DNA from: Deltaproteobacteria bacterium
Lineage (GTDB): Bacteria > Desulfobacterota > GWC2-55-46 > DRQE01
Assembly (NCBI GenBank): GCA_015492495.1
Contig: WGEY01000077.1
Coordinates: 1-34,718, forward strand
Length of the DNA stretch: 34,718 nt
Reading direction: 5' to 3'
The first letter of the stretch is position 1. Each line of letters opens with the position of its first letter. A program made the translations under genes and the position numbers. The notes under the pieces were generated by a model that did no database searches, had not been told where the DNA came from, and worked only from the letters and a program-made list of their open reading frames with translations. Positions 7,392-16,236 of this stretch are shown here, in pieces.

Positions 7392-8273
7392 GTGGACTTT
7401 GCGGCTTATATCGTCTTCAAGGGTTTCGTATGGTTCGTGAACCTCCTGCCTCTTCACGCTTCGCTCGGGCTCGGAAGCCTCATTGGGTCCGTTGCATTCA
7501 GGCTCGGCGGAAAGAGGAGGCGCAGGGTGGTCGAGTCGATCCTCAGGGCCTTTGGCGGTGACAAGTCCGAAGAGGAGGCCACGGCCATAGCCGCATCCAT
7601 GTACCGTAACCTCGGCATGTCGCTCGTGGAGTTCGCGAGGTTCAGCAGGCTCGACGAGGGATATGTCGAAAGGTACGTAAGCTTCGATGGCCTCGAGCGG
7701 ATCGACACGGCGCTTGAGAAGGGAAAGGGGGTCGTCCTTCTTGCCGCACACTTCGGCAACTGGGAGCTCCTGAGCGCCGCGCTGGCGTTGAAGGGGTACA
7801 GGCTAAGCGCCGTGGCAAGGCCCCTGGACAACCGGTATATCAACGCCTGCACCGAAGGGTTCAGAACCGCATTCGGCAACGAGATCATAGAGAAGAAGAA
7901 TGCCCTCAGAAAGATGATGGAGCTTCTGAGGCGTAACGGCATCCTCGGCATCCTGCTCGACCAGCGCTCGTCGAGAAAAGAAGGGGTGATGGTTCGTTTC
8001 TTCAACATCCCGGCCCCCACGAGCAAGGGGCTCGCCGCGGTCGTTGCAAAGACCGGCTCCGAGGTCCTTCCCGTATACATCCACAGGGTGGAGGGGCCCA
8101 GGCACAGGGTGGTCTGCTCGCCCCCCATCGAGCTTGTCCGCAGCGGTGACAGGCAGAGCGACATAAGGGAAAACACGCAGAGGTTCACCGCGGCGATAGA
8201 GGAGTTCATAAGGAGGCATCCGGACCAGTGGTTCTGGTTCCACTCGAGGTGGGAGAGGAGGAAGAAGGCATGA
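7392..8273 (+). CDS. LpxL/HtrB-type lipid A lauroyl (acyl) transferase
   Basis: A 293-residue lysophospholipid acyltransferase-family protein. GTG 7392 is chosen because GGAG lies five bases upstream and no ATG fits. One N-terminal membrane segment (about residues 5-35) is followed by the catalytic HFGNWE motif (H120, E125; the HX4D/E motif), VARPLDN, GILLDQRSSRKEGVMVRFF and a C-terminal HPDQWFWFHSRWE, all typical of LpxL/LpxM. These enzymes add a secondary acyl chain from acyl-ACP to Kdo-lipid A at the inner membrane. The acyl chain length cannot be inferred. It lies inside the core biosynthesis region, so lipid A finishing and core growth are probably co-regulated. Confidence 0.9.
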   Translation: MDFAAYIVFKGFVWFVNLLPLHASLGLGSLIGSVAFRLGGKRRRRVVESILRAFGGDKSEEEATAIAASMYRNLGMSLVEFARFSRLDEGYVERYVSFDGLERIDTALEKGKGVVLLAAHFGNWELLSAALALKGYRLSAVARPLDNRYINACTEGFRTAFGNEIIEKKNALRKMMELLRRNGILGILLDQRSSRKEGVMVRFFNIPAPTSKGLAAVVAKTGSEVLPVYIHRVEGPRHRVVCSPPIELVRSGDRQSDIRENTQRFTAAIEEFIRRHPDQWFWFHSRWERRKKA

Positions 8274-8328
8274 GACGGCAGGCCCCTGCTCCGATGGTCG
8301 CCGGGTGTGCGCCGTGGTGCTTCGAGCA

Positions 8329-9516
8329 ATGAAGATAGCGCTTGTAGGCAGAGGTTTTTCAACGTCATGGGGAGGGGCCGAGAGGTTCGGATTGACGCTT
8401 GCCAGGGCCCTGGAGGAGGCCGGCCATTGCGTGGAGGTCTACGCAGGGCGGGTGGAAGGGGGCGGTGCATCCGGGTTCACGATAAACAGGGTGCCTGTTG
8501 TGACAGTGTCCTCTGCGCTCAGGCTTTTGAGCTTCAACAGGAATGTAAGGAGGATGCTCGATAAAGGGGACCACGACGTCGTGCTCGGGCTCTGCCAGTT
8601 CTTCCCGCTCGACATATACAGGGCCGGCGGCGGTGTTTACGCTCACTGGATGAGGCTCAGGTACGCCAACCCCCTCGTGCGGGCGGCGAAGTACGTGACC
8701 TCACCCGTGCACATAGCCATGCGCTGGCTGGAAAAAAAGATCATGGAGCCCGGAAACCACCGCTTTGTCGTTGCGAACTCGAGGCTCGTCAAGGAACACC
8801 TCAAAGAAGACTTCGACCTCGATGACTCTGACATAAGGGTCATATACAACGGCATCGACCACGCACTCTTCAATCCCGGCGCAAGAAGCCACAGGGATAA
8901 GGTGAGGAAGCGGCTCGGTGTTGGAAAGAACGACCTGCTTCTGCTCTTCGTGTCGAACAACTGGAAGAGGAAGGGGCTCGGTACGATAATAAGGGCGCTG
9001 GCTCCCGGAGGCGGCTTCAGGGCGGTCGTGGTCGGAAGGGGCAGGCAGAGGGGGTTTTCGAGGGCCATAGAGGCTTCGGGCCTCGATGAGGGAAGGGTGA
9101 TATTTGCCGGAACCACGGACAGGGTGGAGGAGTTCTACGGTGCCGCCGATGCCTTCGTCCTTCCCACGCAGTATGACCCCTGCAGTAACGCGTGCCTAGA
9201 GGCCATGGCATGCGCACTTCCCGTCATCACGACGGATACGAACGGTGCCTCCGAGTTCATAGAGCACGGAAAAAACGGCTTCGTGCTCCACGACTGGGCC
9301 GACCATGAAGCGCTCAGGGGATTCCTCCATGAACTCGAGGTCAGGGAAAGGAGGGAGCTCATGGGCCGGAGGGCGCACGAGGCGGTAAGGGGGCTCACGG
9401 TGGAAAGGACTATGAGGGAGTTCGTGGAGGTCTGCGAGGCCGCAATCGAGCTTGGAGGAGGCCGGAGCGCACACGCCGGTGTTGCGGAGCATTCGGGTCT
9501 TGAGACAGGACGATGA
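8329..9516 (+). CDS. glycosyltransferase family 4 (WaaG-like)
   Basis: A 395-residue GT-B fold enzyme. ATG 8329 gives the family N-terminus MKIALVGRGFSTSWGGAERF; the track start at GTG 8305 adds eight unrelated residues and cannot be fully excluded. The C-terminal donor domain shows VSNNWKRKGL, VVGRGRQRGF, FAGTTDRVEEFYGAADAF and LPTQYDPCSNACLEAMACALPVI, which is the EX7E-type region with Asp in the first position. The C-terminus is that of GT4 retaining transferases such as WaaG, which adds the first hexose of the outer core from a UDP-sugar. Substrate assignment is tentative. The stop overlaps the next start by four bases (ATGA). Confidence 0.87.
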   Translation: MKIALVGRGFSTSWGGAERFGLTLARALEEAGHCVEVYAGRVEGGGASGFTINRVPVVTVSSALRLLSFNRNVRRMLDKGDHDVVLGLCQFFPLDIYRAGGGVYAHWMRLRYANPLVRAAKYVTSPVHIAMRWLEKKIMEPGNHRFVVANSRLVKEHLKEDFDLDDSDIRVIYNGIDHALFNPGARSHRDKVRKRLGVGKNDLLLLFVSNNWKRKGLGTIIRALAPGGGFRAVVVGRGRQRGFSRAIEASGLDEGRVIFAGTTDRVEEFYGAADAFVLPTQYDPCSNACLEAMACALPVITTDTNGASEFIEHGKNGFVLHDWADHEALRGFLHELEVRERRELMGRRAHEAVRGLTVERTMREFVEVCEAAIELGGGRSAHAGVAEHSGLETGR

Positions 9517-10400
9517 GCGAGATCCCGCTTGTAAGTGTAGTCATACCCACTTACAACCGTCGGAGCAAGGTCACCGATGCCATAGACAGCGTGCTCTCGC
9601 AGGACTATCCTGCCATAGAGGTCGTGGTGGTGGACGACGGCTCCACCGACGGTACCGGGAAGCACGTTCAAGAACGTTACCACGGCCGGGTACGCTACAT
9701 ATACCAGGAGAACAGGGAAAAGAGCGCGGCGAGGAACAGGGGCATAAGGGAGGCACGGGGTGAGCTTCTCTCTATGCTCGATTCGGACGATCTCATGCTC
9801 GCCGGTGCCGTAAGATCCATGGTCGACTGCTTCCGCAGACACCCGGACGCCGATGCGGTCTACGGCTCGTCCCTGCGCCAGAGGGCCGGCACGGTGAAGG
9901 AGGAGGTAGACCGCAGGAAGTACCCCGACGGCGACATACTGCCCTTCTACCTCGAGGAACGGATCATAAACAACAATTCGTTCATGATAAAGAGGGGGCT
10001 CATGCTCAGGTACGGCATGTACCGCGAGGAGCTTACTAACCACGAGGACTTCGAGATGCTCCTGCGGCTTACGTCGAGGCTCAACTTCTACTTCTGCGGT
10101 GCGCCCGTCTGCATGGTGCGCAGGACCGAGGGCAGTGCGAAGGACGATTACGGAAAGATAATCGCACAGGGTGTAAGGGCCATGGACTGTCTGTTCTCGA
10201 CACCGGGCCTTCCAGGGAGACTGCTCCGGATGAAGAAGAGGCTTTATGCGGGCGAATGCCTGACCGTTGCGGCGGCATGCTACCGTGCCGGACGATACAG
10301 GCTCTTCCGTGACTACTACAGGATGGCGCTTTCGTATGATCCCAGGACGCTCTTCCGTCCGAGGTTCCTGAGGCGCTATATCGTAAGCCTAGCCAGATGA
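9513..10400 (+). CDS. glycosyltransferase family 2
   Basis: A 295-residue GT-A enzyme with the standard opening LVSVVIPTYNRRSKVTDAIDSVLSQDYP, VVDDGSTDGT, ENREKSAARNRGIREA and the metal-binding LDSDD. ENREKSAARN is the conserved donor loop of this subfamily. The C-terminal part is soluble, with basic patches that may dock to the membrane. It would add one sugar to the LPS core or O-unit from a nucleotide sugar; donor and linkage are unknown. It is joined to both neighbours by 4-base ATGA overlaps, so the genes at 8329, 9513 and 10397 form one translationally coupled set. Confidence 0.87.
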   Translation: MSEIPLVSVVIPTYNRRSKVTDAIDSVLSQDYPAIEVVVVDDGSTDGTGKHVQERYHGRVRYIYQENREKSAARNRGIREARGELLSMLDSDDLMLAGAVRSMVDCFRRHPDADAVYGSSLRQRAGTVKEEVDRRKYPDGDILPFYLEERIINNNSFMIKRGLMLRYGMYREELTNHEDFEMLLRLTSRLNFYFCGAPVCMVRRTEGSAKDDYGKIIAQGVRAMDCLFSTPGLPGRLLRMKKRLYAGECLTVAAACYRAGRYRLFRDYYRMALSYDPRTLFRPRFLRRYIVSLAR

Positions 10401-11350
10401 AGGAACTTTCAATTGTCATCGTAAACTGGAATACAAGGGACATACTCCTCAACTGCCTCGCCTCGGTCTATGAGACCGTCGGATCCACACTCGGAGACGG
10501 CCTCGAGGTCTGGGTGGTTGACAACGGTTCTACAGACGGGAGCGCCGCCGCCGTAAAGGAGCGCTTTTCTCGGGTGAGGCTCATAGAGAATACGACCAAC
10601 CTTGGTTTCGCAAGGGCCAACAACCAGGCGTTGAGGCGTGCCGGTGGAAGGTACGTAGTACTTCTGAACAGCGATACGGTCGTCACACATGGCGCGTTCG
10701 AGGAGATGATGGGGTTCATGGACAGGACCCCCGGCGCCGCTGTCTGCGGCCCGCAGCTTCTTAACGAGGACGGAACCAGGCAGAACTCCATCGCCAATGC
10801 GCCGACGCTTGCCACCGAGCTTCTTAACAAGAGCCTCTTGAGGAGGCTCTCTCCCGGAAGGTACCCGGGCAAGGAGCTTGATATCAAGGGGCCGATAGAG
10901 GTCGAGTCGGTCATAGGCGCGTGCATGGTCGTGAGAAAGGAGGCCATGGACCGGGTGGGCCTGCTGGACGAGGACTACTTTTTCTTTCTCGAGGAGACCG
11001 ACTGGTGCGAGAGGATGCGTAAAGACGGCTGGAAGGTGTTTCACCTTCCCGATGCCAGGGTATATCACCTCCAGGGGGCGAGCGCCGGAAAGGTCAATGT
11101 TAGGGCGAGGGTCGAATACTGGAGGTCGCGTTATACCTTCTTTGCCAAGCACAGGTCCGCCGCGGCGAGGGCGGCTCTCAGGGCGGGGCTCCTTGCAAAG
11201 CTTTTGATGAACATGCCGGCATCGGTGCTTCATAACGTACTAACGCTCTTCACCTCGGCAAAGGCCAGGGGAAGGCTCAATCTCAACGCAACGCTTGTTG
11301 CGTGGCACATCCTTGGTTGCCCCAAGCGGTGGGGGCTTAAGGGGATGTAG
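10397..11350 (+). CDS. glycosyltransferase family 2, rhamnosyltransferase-like
   Basis: A 317-residue GT2 enzyme of the WbbL/RfbF type. The start LSIVIVNWNTRDILLNCLASV, the NTTNLGFARANNQALR block, LLNSDTVV (metal motif) and FLEETDWCERMRKDGWKV are the hallmarks of the subfamily that includes dTDP-L-rhamnose transferases. The C-terminal 60 residues are hydrophobic and basic. No rhamnose synthesis genes lie in the window, so the sugar is a guess by family. It ends the coupled glycosyltransferase set; about 190 bases separate it from the next GT2 gene. Confidence 0.86.
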   Translation: MKELSIVIVNWNTRDILLNCLASVYETVGSTLGDGLEVWVVDNGSTDGSAAAVKERFSRVRLIENTTNLGFARANNQALRRAGGRYVVLLNSDTVVTHGAFEEMMGFMDRTPGAAVCGPQLLNEDGTRQNSIANAPTLATELLNKSLLRRLSPGRYPGKELDIKGPIEVESVIGACMVVRKEAMDRVGLLDEDYFFFLEETDWCERMRKDGWKVFHLPDARVYHLQGASAGKVNVRARVEYWRSRYTFFAKHRSAAARAALRAGLLAKLLMNMPASVLHNVLTLFTSAKARGRLNLNATLVAWHILGCPKRWGLKGM

Positions 11351-11540
11351 CCGTACGGTTCCTGGAGGGGCACCGGGTGTAACGAAGGCAAGGGCCGTTC
11401 CGGCGTACGACCGGCGCGCCGTCCTTCGGTCTTCGGTGGTGTGGTTTTTACAGCCGGGATGTGTTAAATTGTCAAGAGGTTGGATGGTGTTTCGGCTTGG
11501 AATGGCGATACAGCATTAAGCAGGTCGGATTGGAAAGAGT

Positions 11541-12470
11541 ATGGAACGGTGCGATCCGCTCGTAACGGTGGTAGTCCCTGCTTACAATCATGAGGACTAT
11601 GTGACAGAGTGTCTTTCCAGCATAGTCGAACAGGACTATCCTAGCCTGGAGCTGATAGTCATCAACGATGGTTCAACGGACTCTACCGCTGCAAGGATAA
11701 AGGAGTTCATGGCAGGGAGATGTGCTGGCTTCAGATACATCTCCAAGGAAAACGAGGGTCTCGTCAGAACACTGAACATGGGGCTTTCGCTCGCAAAAGG
11801 GAAGTACTTCTGTCAGATCGGCTCCGACGATCTTCTTGTGCCCGGCAGTATACGCAGCAGGGTTGAGTTTCTGGAGACCCACCCGGATGTGGACGTCGTG
11901 TTTGCGGATGCCTATCTCATGTACGGCCGCAAGAAGACCACGGAGCGACTTTACGGCACGGCCAAGCGTGGATACAGGAGCGCCGAGCACACGCTTAAGG
12001 ATCTTTTGACAAGGGATGCAAGGATATTTCTACCTACGGGCATGTTCAAAAGGACCCTGCTCAAAGCCCTCGGCGGCTTTGACGAGGACTTCACCTGGTG
12101 CGAGGATACCTTCATGAAGTACATGGTGGCGCTTCATGCGCGGGTGGAGTATCTCGACAAGGTGGTGATGTACCACCGTAAGCACGACTCGAACGTATCG
12201 GGCAGTTGGTTGAGGATAATGCCCGATAAGATACTGGCTATGGAGAAGCTCCATGCCATGGTCGAGAGAGGGCCGCTCAAAAGACTTGTGGAAGACAAGC
12301 TATACAAGTACAACTTAAAGTACTTCGAGAAAGGAATGAAGAGTGAAGTGGACAGCGACAGGCTCACGGCGGCGCTTGAAAATGCGATCAGGATACGCCC
12401 CTATGCCTCCAAGTCCCTGTACTACAGGTTGTTTGTTGCGTTGGGAAGGATCTTCAGTAGCGGCCCTTGA
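11541..12470 (+). CDS. glycosyltransferase family 2
   Basis: A 309-residue GT2 enzyme starting at ATG 11541, behind GGAAAGAG. It has LVTVVVPAYNHEDYVTECLSSIVEQDYP, INDGSTDST, KENEGLVRTLNMGL and QIGSDDLLVPG, the last being the donor/metal motif in place of DSDD. The C-terminal half holds FTWCEDTFMKYMV, typical of glycan-extending enzymes with a conserved ED pair as catalytic base. Gaps of about 190 and 280 bases on its two sides set it apart from the tightly packed genes around it, and its codon use looks slightly less GC-rich. It may have been inserted later into the region. Donor and acceptor are unknown. Confidence 0.86.
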   Translation: MERCDPLVTVVVPAYNHEDYVTECLSSIVEQDYPSLELIVINDGSTDSTAARIKEFMAGRCAGFRYISKENEGLVRTLNMGLSLAKGKYFCQIGSDDLLVPGSIRSRVEFLETHPDVDVVFADAYLMYGRKKTTERLYGTAKRGYRSAEHTLKDLLTRDARIFLPTGMFKRTLLKALGGFDEDFTWCEDTFMKYMVALHARVEYLDKVVMYHRKHDSNVSGSWLRIMPDKILAMEKLHAMVERGPLKRLVEDKLYKYNLKYFEKGMKSEVDSDRLTAALENAIRIRPYASKSLYYRLFVALGRIFSSGP

Positions 12471-12601
12471 CTTGATATGGTTGCCGCCAATATCGTCCGT
12501 TGTTATGCCTGAATGGTGCTGTCCCTCGGTGTTCCTTATTTAGATCCGGGGCTGTAAAGGTGCGTTAATAGACATATATCTTCAACAGTTTACAGGTCTG
12601 T

Positions 12602-12742
12602 ATGGCAGATTCATTCGAAAAGGCTCTGAGAGAAGTCCGCCATGGAAGTTACAGCGCGCCTGCACACCCCGGCACAGTGCCTTTGGACAGGCGCGGATAC
12701 AATGGTCGTCTTACCATGCCGTCGCGGCCGGACCGGCGGTAA
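12602..12742 (+). CDS. possible small ORF of 46 codons, doubtful
   Basis: ATG 12602 opens a 46-codon frame ending at TAA 12742 in the gap between the GT2 and kinase genes. The product starts MADSFEKALREV and ends in a basic PSRPDRR tail. There is only a weak GGT-type ribosome site and no recognisable family. It may be chance; listed because it is the only frame with a plausible start in this gap. Confidence 0.12.
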   Translation: MADSFEKALREVRHGSYSAPAHPGTVPLDRRGYNGRLTMPSRPDRR

Positions 12743-12753
12743 AGCTTTGTCGG

Positions 12754-14316
12754 ATGCGTAACGATCTTGGAAAGATTCCCTGTAGACCCCCTTCCTTGTC
12801 GCCGACCGAAAGCATAACCCGGATCATGGAGTCCATCGACAAGAACGGCTCCTGCGTAAGAAGGCTGGGAGACAAGCGGGAGGTATGGAGGGTCGGATGC
12901 GGAAGCCGCGTCTTCTATGTCAAGCGTTCATTTTACAGGGGATGGGTGCAGAGGATCCGGGCGCTCTTCCGGCGTACGGGTACGAGGCGCGAGGCCGACC
13001 TCATAGGCGAGCTCCATGAAAGGGGGATACCGGTTCCGACCCTCGTCGCCACAGGGGTGGAGAGATCCGGCGGACTGATCACCGGGGAGTACATCATCAC
13101 CGAGGAGGTCGCCGGCAGCGAATCCTTGAGGGATTTTTTCTTCACCACCTTCAGAAAGCTTCCCAGGGCCGAGAAAAAGAAGGCGGTGGAGGACTTCGCT
13201 GTGTTCATCCGCCGCCTGCACGACAGCGGTGTGGTGCACAAGGACCTCCACATGGGCAACGTGCTCATCGGGCGCGACAGGGACCGTTACGGCTTCCACC
13301 TTCTCGACTTGAACGAGGTCGAGCTCAAAAGCGGAATCACCCTTGCCCAGCGCTGGGAGAATCTGGTCCTCGTAAACATCAACTTCATCAACAACGTCGA
13401 GGACTCGCTCAGGTTCCATTTCCTCAAACACTACTCGAGTGGGCTTTTGAACGGGAGGGAGGAGCTCAGAAAGGTCGCTGCCGAGATAGAGAAGGGTTCG
13501 CTTTCACTCGCCTCCTCCGTATGGAAGAAGAAGGCAAAGAGGTGCATGGGGACGAACAGGCTCTTTGTCGCCACCAGGTACGGCGGGCTCAGGGTCAACC
13601 TCAAGAGAGACTGGGACGGGGTCGAGGGGCTTTCGCGGGTGATTGCCTCGCCGGATGCATTCCTGGACGGCGGGGATTCGGTCATATACAAGGACGGCAG
13701 GACGGTGAAGGCGGCCATGGTCGAACTGGACGGGGGCGGGAAGGTGTTCCTCAAGCGCTACAACAGAAAGGGTGCCTTTCATACACTCAAGAACGTCTTC
13801 CGCAGCTCGAGGGCGAGGAAGGTATGGCAGAAGGGTTATGCAGCGGAACTCAGGGGGTTGAGGATACCCGCCCCTGTTGCATTGATCGAAGAGAGGAGGT
13901 TCAGGCTCCTTTTGAGAAGCTACGTGATAACCGAGTTCATAGACGATGCAACGAGGCTGAACGACTTCGTGGAGCAGGGCATGAAGGAGCGGGTCGACTG
14001 CGGGGTGCTCATGCATGCGCTGGGCCGCGAGATAGGCGGCATGCACAGGCTCGGCTGGTTTCACGGGGACCTAAAGTGGAACAATATACTCGTCGGTCCT
14101 GGCACGGTGTTCTGGTTCCTCGACATAGACGGAAGCATGGTGAAGGGCGGTCTTACGGACGCCGATGTCGCAAAGGACCTCGGTCGTTTCATGCGCGACA
14201 TGGACAAAAGTCCGCTCGGGAAGGAAGAAAAGATAAGGTTCATCCATGGTTACCTGGCACGGAATCCGTCGTCCAGCCGTGCCGTACTGAGACTCCTCGA
14301 AGGAGCGGTGCAATAG
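12754..14316 (+). CDS. protein with two tandem LPS-kinase-type domains
   Basis: A 520-residue protein holding two complete protein-kinase-like folds of the InaA/KdkA/WaaP group. Domain 1 (about 35-245) has the ATP-binding lysine in VFYVKR (K57), the catalytic loop HKDLHMGN (D164, N169) and LLDLNE (D185) in place of DFG. Domain 2 (about 305-515) has VFLKRY (K334), HGDLKWNN (D439, N444) and FLDID (D457). All catalytic residues appear intact in both halves. Such enzymes phosphorylate Kdo or heptose in the LPS inner core at the cytoplasmic face. The fusion could add two phosphates or use one half as a scaffold. ATG 12754 has no clear ribosome site; ATG 12826 is an alternative start. A WaaP-like kinase gene follows two bases later. 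Confidence 0.85.
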   Translation: MRNDLGKIPCRPPSLSPTESITRIMESIDKNGSCVRRLGDKREVWRVGCGSRVFYVKRSFYRGWVQRIRALFRRTGTRREADLIGELHERGIPVPTLVATGVERSGGLITGEYIITEEVAGSESLRDFFFTTFRKLPRAEKKKAVEDFAVFIRRLHDSGVVHKDLHMGNVLIGRDRDRYGFHLLDLNEVELKSGITLAQRWENLVLVNINFINNVEDSLRFHFLKHYSSGLLNGREELRKVAAEIEKGSLSLASSVWKKKAKRCMGTNRLFVATRYGGLRVNLKRDWDGVEGLSRVIASPDAFLDGGDSVIYKDGRTVKAAMVELDGGGKVFLKRYNRKGAFHTLKNVFRSSRARKVWQKGYAAELRGLRIPAPVALIEERRFRLLLRSYVITEFIDDATRLNDFVEQGMKERVDCGVLMHALGREIGGMHRLGWFHGDLKWNNILVGPGTVFWFLDIDGSMVKGGLTDADVAKDLGRFMRDMDKSPLGKEEKIRFIHGYLARNPSSSRAVLRLLEGAVQ

Positions 14317-14318
14317 GC

Positions 14319-15158
14319 ATGCGTCTGGTGCGACATAACGGACTTGTGGTAAACGAGGAGTTCCTCGATGTGTTGAAGGATGCCGGGCTCGACGGTTTTT
14401 CGAGCCTCATGGGCTTCAGCGGCGGCATGCTCTTCAAGAGAAAGAAGACGAGGTCCATCGTAAGGTTCGAGGCGGGCAGGGGGGAGCGTAAGAGGGCGTT
14501 TTACCTCAAGCGCCATTACCGTTCGAGGGGTGAGAGGATGAAGAGGCTTATTCCCGGGGCCCTGGTCGAGGATGGACTGAATGAATGGGAGAAGATGATA
14601 CTCCTCTCGGAACTCGGTTTTCCCACGATGGTCCCTGTAGCCTATGGAGAAGGGAACGAGAACGGGCGGCCCGCCTCGCTAACCCTTACCGAGGAGCTCT
14701 ATGACACCGTAAGGGTCGAGGAGTTCATACCCACGCTCTCCTTCGAGCGTTCGGGCATGGAAGGGGTGATGGAGAAGAGGAGGCTCATAAAGAGGATAGC
14801 CAGGCTTGCCAGGAGGTTCCATGACATGGGATTCAACCACCAGGACTTCTACCTCGGCCACTTCTTCATAAGGCCCGCAACCGGAGAGCTCTTCATGGTA
14901 GACCTGCAGAGGGTCCAGAGGAGGAACAGCCCGCGCAGGAGATGGATCATAAAGGACCTTGCACAGCTGGTCTTCTCTGCGCAGGGCATTGAAAACTTCA
15001 CCGCCTCAGACCTTGTACGTTTCGGACACGCCTATGCCGGAAGGAGCAGGTTCAACGACGAGGACAGGGAGATGATCAAAAGGATACTCGAAAAGTCCAG
15101 GAGGATCGCGGAACATACGGTAAAGCTCTTGGAGCGCAGGGCGAGGGAGGGACGGTGA
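14319..15158 (+). CDS. waaP: WaaP/RfaP-like LPS core heptose kinase
   Basis: A 279-residue kinase. The track ORF runs from 13521, but its first 266 codons are a shadow frame inside the tandem kinase gene; ATG 14319 gives a normal-length WaaP. FYLKRHY supplies the ATP-site lysine, EEFIPTLSFERSG the hinge region, HQDFYLGHFFI (H174, D176, H181) the WaaP-type catalytic loop, and MVDLQRVQ (D195) the metal-binding aspartate. E. coli WaaP phosphorylates the first heptose of the core, stabilising the outer membrane by binding divalent cations. The gene lies between the double kinase and an epimerase, overlapping the latter by four bases. With the upstream gene this gives three kinase domains in a row. 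Confidence 0.85.
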   Translation: MRLVRHNGLVVNEEFLDVLKDAGLDGFSSLMGFSGGMLFKRKKTRSIVRFEAGRGERKRAFYLKRHYRSRGERMKRLIPGALVEDGLNEWEKMILLSELGFPTMVPVAYGEGNENGRPASLTLTEELYDTVRVEEFIPTLSFERSGMEGVMEKRRLIKRIARLARRFHDMGFNHQDFYLGHFFIRPATGELFMVDLQRVQRRNSPRRRWIIKDLAQLVFSAQGIENFTASDLVRFGHAYAGRSRFNDEDREMIKRILEKSRRIAEHTVKLLERRAREGR

Positions 15159-16156
15159 ACTACGAGGAGTTGGAGGGAAGAAGGTACGTCTTCCTGGTTA
15201 CAGGAGGGGCCGGCTTCATAGGTTCGAACCTTGCAATAAGGCTCCTTGAAAAGGGGCAGGCGGTGGTTTTGCTCGACAACTTCTCGACCGGGAGGCGCGA
15301 GAACATCCGGGATATCGAGGAGTTCATGGTCGAAAACGGTATCCCAGGGGAAAGCTTCCGTCTTATCGAAGGCGATATAAGGGAGCAGGAGGTGTGCCTT
15401 CACGCCGCACGGGGTGTGGACTTCGTCCTGCACAACGCGGCCCTGGGCTCCGTGCCGCGTTCCATAGAAGACCCCGTGGCCTCAACCGAGGCGAACGTCG
15501 TCGGTACGGTGAACATGCTTGTTGCCGCAAAAAAGAACCGCGTGAAGAGGTTTGTGTATGCATCGAGCTCGTCCGTCTACGGAGACGCAGAGGGGCTGCC
15601 GAAGCGCGAGGGCGAGGAGGGCAGGCCCCTTTCACCGTACGCCGTAACCAAGGTCGCCGACGAGCTGTACGCAACATGTTTCCAGGATGTGTACGGGCTC
15701 GAGGTGGTGGGGCTCCGCTACTTCAATGTCTTTGGTCCGAGGCAGGACGCCTCTTCGCCGTACGCCGCCGTGATACCCATATTCATAGGGAAGCTACTGC
15801 GCAACGAGCCACCGACCATAAACGGCGACGGAGAGACCACGAGGGACTTTACATACGTAGAAAACGCGGTCCAGGCCAACATAAAGGCCGCCCTGGCGGG
15901 TAGAGAGGCAACAGGAAAGGTCTACAACATAGCCTGCTCCAGGAGGGTGTCGCTGAACGAGCTCTATCAAAAGATAGCCGACCTCCTGGGAAAGGATATA
16001 GCACCGGTTTACGGTCCCGAGAGGAAGGGGGACGTGCGCCACAGCCTTGCGGATATCACCATGGCAAGAACCCTCTTAGGGTACGAACCCGAAATAGACT
16101 TCGAAAGGGGCCTCGAGCTTTCCATAGACTGGTACAGGAAGAACCTCGGGGCGTGA
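15155..16156 (+). CDS. NAD-dependent UDP-sugar 4-epimerase (extended SDR)
   Basis: A 333-residue extended short-chain dehydrogenase, starting with GTG 15155, which overlaps the waaP stop and has GGGAGG upstream. LVTGGAGFIGSNLA (G17-G23) binds NAD, DNFSTGRREN selects the cofactor, and SSSSVYGDAEG plus the YAVTK motif (Y162, K166) form the active site. YFNVFGPRQD and TRDFTYVENAVQANIKAA are substrate-binding signatures of the WbpP/TviC/Gne group of UDP-GlcNAc(A) 4-epimerases. It would supply a galacto-configured UDP sugar to the nearby glycosyltransferases. UDP-Glc versus UDP-GlcNAc specificity cannot be settled by eye. It closes the coupled run that starts at the kinases. Confidence 0.88.
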   Translation: MNYEELEGRRYVFLVTGGAGFIGSNLAIRLLEKGQAVVLLDNFSTGRRENIRDIEEFMVENGIPGESFRLIEGDIREQEVCLHAARGVDFVLHNAALGSVPRSIEDPVASTEANVVGTVNMLVAAKKNRVKRFVYASSSSVYGDAEGLPKREGEEGRPLSPYAVTKVADELYATCFQDVYGLEVVGLRYFNVFGPRQDASSPYAAVIPIFIGKLLRNEPPTINGDGETTRDFTYVENAVQANIKAALAGREATGKVYNIACSRRVSLNELYQKIADLLGKDIAPVYGPERKGDVRHSLADITMARTLLGYEPEIDFERGLELSIDWYRKNLGA

Positions 16157-16161
16157 TCGAT

Positions 16162-16191
16162 TTGTAAGTACGGCGTGGAATATGTTATAAG
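16162..16191 (+). promoter_or_regulatory. candidate promoter for hldA and the genes after it
   Basis: TTGTAA and TATAAG (4/6 and 5/6 to consensus) are separated by 18 bases just after the epimerase stop. This is the only AT-rich stretch in the area and would place a start about 40 bases before hldA. Confidence 0.45.
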
Positions 16192-16199
16192 ACATCTTC

Positions 16200-16216
16200 G
16201 CGGCCAGCCGGGCCGC
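16200..16216 (+). other. hairpin in the hldA leader
   Basis: GCGGCC and GGCCGC form a perfect 6-bp stem with a 5-base loop, 20 bases before the hldA start. No T run follows. It could be a leader structure affecting translation or mRNA stability; no function is shown. Confidence 0.35.
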
Positions 16217-16236
16217 ATATCCACGACCGGGCGTAT

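Noticed and set aside
13521-14318. A 266-codon open frame in front of and in frame with the WaaP-like kinase
   Set aside because: It lies entirely inside the tandem kinase gene in another frame; its translation is low-complexity and basic with no family. ATG 14319 gives a normal WaaP.
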